This document shows positions 56,483 to 64,000 of a DNA stretch of 64,000 nucleotides, one piece after another. Origin of the DNA: Labia minor (Eukaryota > Arthropoda > Insecta > Dermaptera > Spongiphoridae). The stretch is taken from positions 56,588,528-56,652,527 of the forward strand of contig OY720345.1 in NCBI GenBank assembly GCA_963082975.1, given 5' to 3'. The notes beneath the pieces are model-generated. The model saw only the letters and a list, made by a program, of their open reading frames with translations, did no database searches and was not told the origin of the DNA. The number at the start of each line of letters is the position of its first letter. Position 1 is the stretch's first letter. The translations under genes and the position numbers were made by a program.

Positions 56483-56488
56483 AATAAA
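56483..56488 (+). terminator. Candidate PACS polyadenylation signal
   Basis: AATAAA 37 nt after the stop codon. In such AT-rich DNA many AATAAA occur by chance; this is the first one downstream in a sensible position. Confidence 0.35.
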
Positions 56489-56489
56489 A

Positions 56490-59400
56490 AAGAATTCAAG
56501 CCACATAAATATTCAAAGTTTTGAGTCTACTGTGATTTTAAATTTTGTCAAGTCATATAAAATTTTAACTAGTCATGATTAAGAATATATAATTATGGAA
56601 ATTATTCTTAATATAATATTTTTTATTTGCAATAATTAATTTAGGTTTATTTAGGGGATTTCAAAAAGAAAAAAAAAATTAAAATAATGTTTGTTTATAA
56701 AAATAAATCTTGCTCATTAATTTATAAATTTTTATAGAATGATATATTCTCATTATACATATATATTTTGTTAAAATGAGTGAATATATAAATTTAATAT
56801 ATATATACTGTTATATTGTAATATATGTGATCAAAAAAGTAATAAACTAATAGATATTTATATAAAACTGATCTATAATATATTAGTTAAAATGTTATAA
56901 ATTATAATGAGTGAAGGATTAAATTTTGAATGTTTGATGAAAGATTAAAATAATCAATTCATTCTTTATATCAATTCTCTTCGATGACTACTAAATTTAT
57001 AAATAGTTTTTAAAAAAGATAATTTGAGAATTGATAATACATATATTATTATTTTCATTATTTAAAAAAAACAATTGTATTAATATTATTTTTACTGAAA
57101 TTTTCATTTTTGAAATCCCTACACTTGTTATATTTTTTAAATGTTTCACTTTTTGTTTGTATTATATATATGTATATAGAATATATATATATATATAATA
57201 TTTTATTACTTGAATATATATTTTTATTAAAGACATGTATATATCATACATAATAATTAAAAACATAGTACTTTAAAAAATATTCTGTATAAATTGTCTT
57301 TAGAATGAATGTCTAGTGCATGGACATTAAAATAGAATTTTAAAATTATAAAATAAATAAAAATGAGATCAATTCTCATTTTAAATGTGTCATATTAAAT
57401 GATTAATGACCTGAAAAAAATTGTGATGAATGTATATATGGTATATTATATATATATATATATATATATATGTTTATATATAAATATAAAAACAATTTGT
57501 CATTATAATGCCTGAATATATACTATCTAGTAGAATCGTTTTTAATTTCAGATTCTTAAAAGAGAAGAAAAAAGCATAAATATCAATTTTAAATAAATCA
57601 AAGCCTTTTAAATAAAAATAACTCTTTTTAAAGCTCATAAAAAAAAGTAGAAATTTTATCATTTATATATTGAATTTTAACTTTTGTGATAAATAATAAT
57701 TCGTTTAGAATTAAAATAAATGTATTTATTTGTATTAATTTATGTTGACATTTTTATAAAATAACAATCCCCAAATTAAAAAATATATTTGATACAAATT
57801 TGTTATTTTTTTTACCCTGTATTTGGTTGGAAGTTTATATGTAAAAGGTTTTCATTCATTTTGTTTCAATCAATATATTACATAAAATATTTAAAATATA
57901 TTTTAATTTAATCAGTAAATTGATTATATATTATTATCTATCTTTCTCTGTGGCTCCACCCCCTGTACCCACGATTTAATACATAGTAATTTGTTGAAAG
58001 TCTGTATGCGAAAGGTTTTAATTCAATCAGTATATTTTTTATTTCATTTGGATTTTCGTTTTCACTCAAATTTGCAAATTGCTCTATTTTTTAAAATATA
58101 AATTTAAATATAAATAATATTGCTTACTTTGTTTTAGAAAATATTAATCAATAGTCGAACCCGTTGCAAACGGTGTTTACAATCTAAGTTTAAAATTAAT
58201 TTTAAGGCGCTCTAGGAAACTAGTATAAAATCAAATTTTAAATGAGTCAATATTATGCATTTAGATAAAATGTAATTATATTCTTTGATTTTTTATTATA
58301 AAATTATTTACAATTAATTTATGTCGACTACAAAAATAAAATATTCATAGAATAAGAATTATTCACATATATCAGCGGGTGTTGAATAATAAGCGGAACG
58401 CATCTCCCACTAATTTGTGTTCTTTAAAAAAGTATTTTGAAGAGAAATAATTTAATTCAAATGTTTTTTTTTATTGATACACATTTGTTTAAATATAAAT
58501 GTTTTCAAATATTGGAAGTAAAGATTACAAAGGCACTTAGATTTATTTTTAGATTTTACTATAGATTTAATATCACAAACATATCTAAATATGCTTTAAA
58601 TTTCTGGACTTGTTCATTTGATTTAAAGGTTTAGTAAATAATTTATAAAAGCTGAAAATAACATTAATTAATTAATAATTAGTAATTCAAAATATTATAT
58701 AAAATACGTTTAACTTAGAAACTAGAGACTAGGGAAGCCAACATATATATATATATAATTATAGTATGACTAAAATAATAATAATTATATAGTATATAAT
58801 ACGTGTATAAGTACTTTCAATTGGTAAGTCACAGTAAATCACTCTTAAGAATAACAAAGTGTTTAATTCTCTTTTGATTTTAATTTAAAATAAATCAAAT
58901 TTTGATAATTTATTTAATATTTAAAAATATAAAATGAATTGTATTTCACTAAATTAAAATAAAAATTTATCAAATTAAGAACAATTAATTAAATAATTTG
59001 ATTTTTATATGGTTTTGTTTGTATTATTTGAATCAATAAATAATATATATTATGTTTATTGATTTTATAAGTATTGTTATAAAACAGTTTTGTAATTAAA
59101 AAGAACAATTAATAATTACTAATTAATTAATAATTAAATTGTGATGAAATAAGTTTGCATGTGAAAACAGATTTCAATTCTTCTTGAGAAATCTATTTAA
59201 AATAGGAGTGAAAACCCGAATGGACCGATGGATCAGTGAAGAAACGAGGGTCTTATTGAGACGCCTTAAATAATATGAGAATCAACTCAACAAAATAAAA
59301 GCCAAATGTTCAGGTTGACTCCTTAGTGGAGGAGCAACAGCCCAAACAATATTAGTAAATCCGTAAAACCCTACCGAAAACACTAAAACTATGGAACAGT

Positions 59401-60670
59401 TTTGGCTTTCCTATGGCATCCATGTTATAGGAATCTAAGAGTGGACTTGACAGAAGTTAATTCAAATGCAGTGTTTTGAGGAGATAAATCTGTCAAACAA
59501 GATTAAGAAAGAGAGCTTCTGAGGAGAGTTTCGTCTGTTCTTCAAAAAAATATCCCTTCTTCGGAAATAGATCTAATCAGTAGCGATATGAATCTATATG
59601 TCAGTGCCGGATTAGAATAGATGGGTGCTCTTAAATATTGAAAATCTCGGGAATCTGTTACTTAATAATTTTTTCAAATATGATTTTATTTATAGATCAA
59701 AAATTGTCAAACTTTTTGAAGTTAGTGTCTTGGTTCAAAAAATCCAGGTATCACTAATTGATTTCGTTACTAAAAGTAACATTAAAATAGTAGGTACCAC
59801 CGTCAGGTTATAAGGTACCATCAAAGACAATTGCTTACTTCGCTTAATGGGTAATCTGGCACTGCTATATCAATTTCATTTCAAAACAGAGGGAGGTTGA
59901 AGCTCTACTATTAATTTATACTACTATTTAATTCTAAAAGTATCAAGTCAAAGAAATGTATGTCACTTAAAAAGGAATTTTCCCTTCTAAACATAACATC
60001 CTTCATTATTACAGAAAATATTTAACAATACTTAGGAAGTCAATAAACAGATACTTGTATATTAATAATGCAAAGAATATAAATAAAATAATTTTTCTTA
60101 AAATTTATATAATGTATAAATATATTGTATATAGTATTATATAGTACTATTTTTTATATTTTTATCAAATATTTAAACTACACTTAGTTATAATAGATTT
60201 CTTGTTTTTAATAAAAATTTGCATTTTGTAGATATGCTATTGTATAAATTTATTTGAAGTGAAGTAAATGTGGCTTAAAAATAAGCCATTTTATGAATTT
60301 GTAAAATTTAATTATTATAAATTATGAGTGTCCTCCAATCAGTATAATTGGATTTTAGATAAACAATTAAATTTTAATTATTTTCGTTTTAGAGTTTGCT
60401 TTGTTCAATACCAATAAAATCAGTCTTTATTAATTACAACCATTTGTTTGATGATATTTTCGTTTAAAAAATTTGTGAATTACAATTAAAACTTTAAAAT
60501 TATAAATTAATCTTTGCAAACAGAATTCATAAAAAGAAATGTTTTTTTTAATAAAACTTAAGAACTAAGTTACTAATTATTTTTTCGCTTGTAAAAGTAT
60601 TATAAATATAATATGATGAGGAACATGAGTAAAGTGATATAACACATTTTAAGGAACAAAGGTTTTTGGA
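56490..60670. other. Intergenic region between convergent genes
   Basis: AT-rich. 57826-58060 holds minus-oriented LINE 3' UTR relics (aggttttcattcattttgtt, twice, the second degraded) as at 8744-8950. A (TA)n run is at 57449-57471. 59160-59830 is GC-richer with broken plus-strand frames (MDRWISEETRVLLRRLK...; ...LLNIENLGNLLLNNFF) that look like a decayed protein, unassigned. A reverse AATAAA (60426-60431) could serve the minus-strand gene. Confidence 0.5.
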
Positions 60671-60962
60671 TCAGGATTTCTGATATTTAATGAGTAATGC
60701 TTGATTTCTGAGTCCAGCCTCAACACCTCCATAAGGTAAAACGTAATTAAAACCGAGCATAGCACGAATTGGGTCCAATTCATAAAGATTGTCATTACTT
60801 GCTTCCAAACTATCCCAATCCCATATTGATATTCTTCTACTTTTGCCCTGTCGAGCTGCTACCATATATTGTTCATCATTGCGGAGTAACCCACAGATAG
60901 CTGCCCAATGGGCTTTATGTCCACGTTTCAAACAGGGAGCGTTATTTCCATCAGAATCATAT
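60671..60962 (-). CDS. ACTMAP: ACTMAP exon 3
   Basis: Acceptor ..aataatag completes Pro and reads YDSDGNNAPCLKRGHKAHWA, ...NDEQYMVAARQGKSRRISIW, ...GFNYVLPYGGVEAGLRN, QALLIKYQKS, stop. Confidence 0.94.
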
Positions 60963-62443
60963 CTATTATTATTATTAAGAAAATGATACATAAATGCAAA
61001 TAAATAAGAGAAATAATTTTCTCTTCTATTTTTTTTTTATTTTTCACTCAAATGACTGAAAAATAATTCTTAAAATCTTTATACTTACGAGTTACTCATA
61101 ATAGAGCTACTAGTATATTTTAGCAAAGAAAAAAAAAGGATACGGAATAAGCAGCACAGAGCCTTTTATTAGTTCTTCAAATATGTGATTTCTATTTTCT
61201 TTTAAATTAGTGATTTCTTCCACATTTAATGAAACAAATTCTTTGGCTAAAATGGCCATGTTATGCACTGAAAACATTTCTCCTCGATTTGTAAAATTTC
61301 TATTTTTAGCTTCCATTAAAATGTCATTCGAGTTAACATAATTTTCAGTTAAAGTAGAAGCCATACTTAGAGCAACGATACCACACCTGTTGGAAACAAA
61401 GAATAAAGAATAAAAATCTTTTTTTATAATACACAAAAGAATATGTTATTAAATTATATATGTATATATATATTTATATATACATATATAATTTATATAT
61501 ATGTTGAATCTATAATTGAATTACATTACAAATTTATAAAAAAGTTATATTTTATTATTAGATAATTTCAATAAAAAAAATAGTTACTCGTCAAATAAAA
61601 ACATTTTTGTGTTTTGTGTGCTCATTATAAGTTATGTATAGATACAAAAATTCATGATTTATTTATTTTCAAAAAATAAAAAAAAATTTTAATTTTAAAA
61701 TAGAAATAATGTCTATTATTTGTATAATTTTAATATAATATCTTAATATTTTTTTACATCAAAAAATAAAAAAATAACTATTTTTATATATACTATATAA
61801 ACTATTATATATCTTAGCTAAACTATAATTATAGTATAAATCAGGGGTGACCACCACAAATGATTTAATAAATACATCATAACAAAGTGAGAATTATTTT
61901 TGAGTTAATTTGTAAAGTTTGGAATTTAAAAATTTGTAAAATTATGTCATATAAAAATTGATGAACGTTTTATTATTGATCATTATAAAATAAATATATT
62001 TTATAGAAGGCTGATGAATCTTGAGGTCCAGAAAAATGCTCAAGACGAGCCAGGGGTTAGCCTCCTCTGATTTAAATAAAATTTTAATATTAAATTTTAA
62101 TTGAAATAAAATTATATTTATTTGAATTTACAATAAACCATATGTTGATTTTTATAATATTTTTGTGTTTTAGCTTTTAATAAATATGATAATTTTGTTT
62201 CAATTAATTGATAGTAACTCACGTAGGACCATCTTGAAGAATTGGATGAACACTTCTATAAAACAATATTTCTGGTATATAATTTAAATACAGAACACAA
62301 CATTCTGCTATTTCCTTTTCTGGATTTATTTCAATCCTTGGAAATATACATTTATTTACAATTTGCTTACAAAGGTAATTATCAGAATTCATTAATTGAG
62401 GAGGTGGTTTAGGTATGAAGTTGGATTCCTTATTTAGAGCCAT
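60671..62443 (-). CDS. ACTMAP: ACTMAP: actin maturation protease (C19orf54/UPF0692 family)
   Basis: Complete three-exon minus-strand gene: 62443-62223, 61386-61144, 60962-60671 (TGA 60673-60671); 756 nt, 251 residues. In mammals this papain-like cysteine protease removes the N-acetylated residue(s) from the N-terminus of new actin. Landmarks: ILQDGPT|CGIVALSMA (catalytic Cys about residue 75, in the family motif GP-x-CG-x-VAL), FSVHNMAILAKEF, KGSVLLIPYDSDGN, GHKAHWAAICGLL (catalytic His about residue 170), MVAARQGKSRRISIWDWDSL, and a C-terminal LPYGGVEAGLRNQALLIKY. It lacks the long Pro-rich N-terminus of the human protein (351 residues), keeping only KPPPQL. ATG 62443 directly follows acattgttttag, so a 5' non-coding exon is possible. 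Convergent with PACS. Splice phases close at both junctions. Confidence 0.93.
61144..61386 (-). CDS. ACTMAP: ACTMAP exon 2
   Basis: Acceptor tttgtttccaacag, then (T)CGIVALSMASTLTENYVNS through ...FEELIKGSVLLIP, ending CC|gtatcc in phase 2. It begins with the nucleophile Cys. Confidence 0.93.
61842..62069. mobile_element. Degraded hAT-type MITE in ACTMAP intron 1
   Basis: Ends CAGGGGTGACCACCAC (left) and CAGAGGAGGCTAACCCC (inward from right) are degenerate hAT termini. Flanks gtataaat and atttaaat are partly alike, as expected for an old 8-bp duplication. Interior AT-rich, non-coding. Confidence 0.5.
62223..62443 (-). CDS. ACTMAP: ACTMAP exon 1
   Basis: MALNKESNFIPKPPPQLMNS to ...RSVHPILQDGPT, ending inside the Thr codon (AC|gtgagt) one residue before the catalytic Cys. 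Confidence 0.93.
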
Positions 62444-63113
62444 CTAAAACAATGTAATTCTTTTATGAATTGATAATAGAAGAATAGAAGGGCAGATGTA
62501 TAAAAATAAAAATGATGTTTAAATATTCCTTGGTTAAAGAAAGAAAGAAATATTTAATTCATAAATCCATGCATATATAATAATAATAAAGGTTACTCTA
62601 TTGAATTTTGTATTTAAATTATTACAGAGAGTTTTGTAAATTATTAATAATCAAAAATATATATTACTGTTCGAATGCCAAATTTAAAAATAAATAAGAT
62701 GATCTATTTTAAGAATTGCAAGATGATATAAGAAATAATATTTCGTACATACCAAATAAAATTAAGGTTAAGGTTATTTCGCTAGAGTTAAAAACAGACT
62801 GAGAGGCACAGACCATACGTGAGGCTAAATAGAATCATGAACCATGAACAAATATTTTTATTTAAATGGTGTATTATTTATGATATTTTATTTTTAAAAT
62901 ATTAATAAGATAACAAGGTATACAAATATTATTTTTATTAATTTATTTATTATTTTTTATTAAATTTTTTATTAATTGTCAAAAACGTTTTTTTTTCTAA
63001 ATCACACCCGATCACACCTATGTTCATGGTCTGTGATGTTCATGTTTCATTTGAAAAACATGAATGTATTTTGACATTTCAAGAGCGTGAACAAAGATAA
63101 TATTAAAAATTAG
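62444..63113. other. Upstream region of ACTMAP
   Basis: AT-rich; presumably holds the ACTMAP promoter or a 5' non-coding exon. No TATA or initiator can be singled out. Around 62805-63065 there are repeated atgaac/gttcatg words (ccatgaacaaata, tatgttcatggtc, atgttcatgtttc), possibly an old inverted repeat. Confidence 0.35.
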
Positions 63114-63743
63114 CTGGAGTGTCTCCACTCGACTATCTCGCAATTTGAATTGGATTAAATAACATAATATATTATATTTAAATTAAATTTAATTAATTAT
63201 AAATTATAAATAATAAATAATAAATATTAAACCAGCGCATGTTTGGCTTTTTGTTGATGGCACCACGTCACGTGTTGACGCGTGAGATTTTCAGTGTTAA
63301 AAAATTAATTCTGGTAATTTCAGCGAATCAATCAAGCTGAAATTCTATATATAGCAGTTTTATATAATTATTAATCATGTGAAAAATTATCAAACATATA
63401 TCTTTATTTTTACGGTCACTTTAGAGGAAAAAAAATCAAAACGTTGTAGGTAATGACCCTCTTCCGGTTGAGCTACATTTCTCAAAAGTTGATAGAAAAC
63501 TATGAATTTTGAATAATGCCCATGTACCAAATTTCATCATTCTAGCTCAAACCGTTTTTGCGTAATCTTGCCTACATACATACACACACACATACACACA
63601 CACATACACACACACATACACACACACAGACATTTTTCTCAACCTTAGTGAAAATGATTCAGGAACCTTCAAAACGTATAAAAACATCAAAATCTCAACA
63701 TCGAAAATTTTCGTGATCGCAATACTATCTCTGGCGAGATAGT
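63114..63743 (-). mobile_element. HINE/DINE-1-like element, copy 7 (near-intact)
   Basis: Minus-orientation copy nearly identical to copy 2 (25887-26510), with both inverted motifs, the 3' hairpin and a mixed ACAC/ATAC microsatellite at 63573-63628. Flanks differ from copy 2 (aaaaagggttgc against aaaaattgatat), which fixes the 5' boundary at the run of A after gatagt. Confidence 0.8.
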
Positions 63744-63839
63744 AAAAAGGGTTGCACTTTTGACAAATTATTTAGATTAAGTATTATTTTTTATTAATTC
63801 AAAATGAATAAAATATATATTATTTTTGTGTAATATTTA

Positions 63840-64000
63840 TTTTTTTTATTAGACATATTCGGGAGATGTCAAACAGAATAGAATTAAACAAAAAAAATTC
63901 AAGTATTAGGTTACACAGACGACTTAAATATAATAGGAGATTCGACAATTGCAATTATAGATAGTGTAGAAAAATTAATTGAAGCAAGAAAATTAATAAT
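63840..64000 (+). pseudogene. LINE reverse transcriptase fragment, runs off the right edge
   Basis: Plus strand reads ...[32 protein letters not shown] to the window end. YTDD is the catalytic box of the reverse transcriptase (usually YADD). It matches the 35930-36060 copy of the same LINE with fewer breaks. The rest lies outside the window. Confidence 0.75.

Noticed and set aside
60789..60986. 65-codon plus-strand frame
   Set aside because: Antisense shadow of ACTMAP exon 3.
1..64000. CRISPR arrays, bacterial operons, rRNA or integrated prophage
   Set aside because: No regularly spaced repeats, ribosome-binding-site-led gene runs or conserved rRNA stretches; gene structure is spliced eukaryotic.

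Overview
Eukaryotic, extremely AT-rich nuclear DNA with multi-kilobase introns. The density of Tc1/mariner, hAT, RTE-like LINE, tRNA-SINE and Helentron-type repeats is typical of an arthropod. The species cannot be fixed from the sequence; a copepod or an insect would both fit, and this is inference.

Two genes are recognised with confidence. (1) On the + strand, 31837-56446 holds 17 proposed exons of a PACS (phosphofurin acidic cluster sorting protein) gene, from the start of the furin/cargo-binding region to the stop codon. All junction phases agree. The N-terminal exon(s) and promoter were not found. (2) On the - strand, 62443-60671 holds a complete three-exon gene for an ACTMAP-type actin maturation protease (C19orf54/UPF0692 family). 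The two genes converge, with about 4.2 kb of AT-rich DNA between them.

The first 31 kb has no recognisable gene, but it does hold several short, GC-richer, splice-flanked stretches that look coding. The clearest is a 97-codon open exon on the - strand at 5-294, running off the left edge. Weaker - strand candidates lie at 444-490, 2769-2824, 3201-3256, 21817-21902 and 29587-29625. They may belong to one or more - strand genes that I cannot name.

Most of the remainder is AT-rich filler and mobile DNA. There are seven copies of a family built like a Helentron-derived HINE/DINE-1 element: a 5' inverted-repeat motif, a CA/TG microsatellite core, a 3' copy of the motif and a 3' hairpin. An ORF for a Helentron-type endonuclease domain lies beside one copy. 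Other elements are a 2-kb foldback element whose arms carry a transposase-like fragment, an 88-bp-arm foldback with a hammerhead-ribozyme-like core, three tRNA-derived SINEs, several 5'-truncated LINEs (one with a clean 13-bp target duplication), hAT elements with exact 8-bp duplications, TTAA-flanked MITEs, six mariner remnants and a probable solo LTR. Many of these sit inside PACS introns, which explains that gene's 25-kb length.
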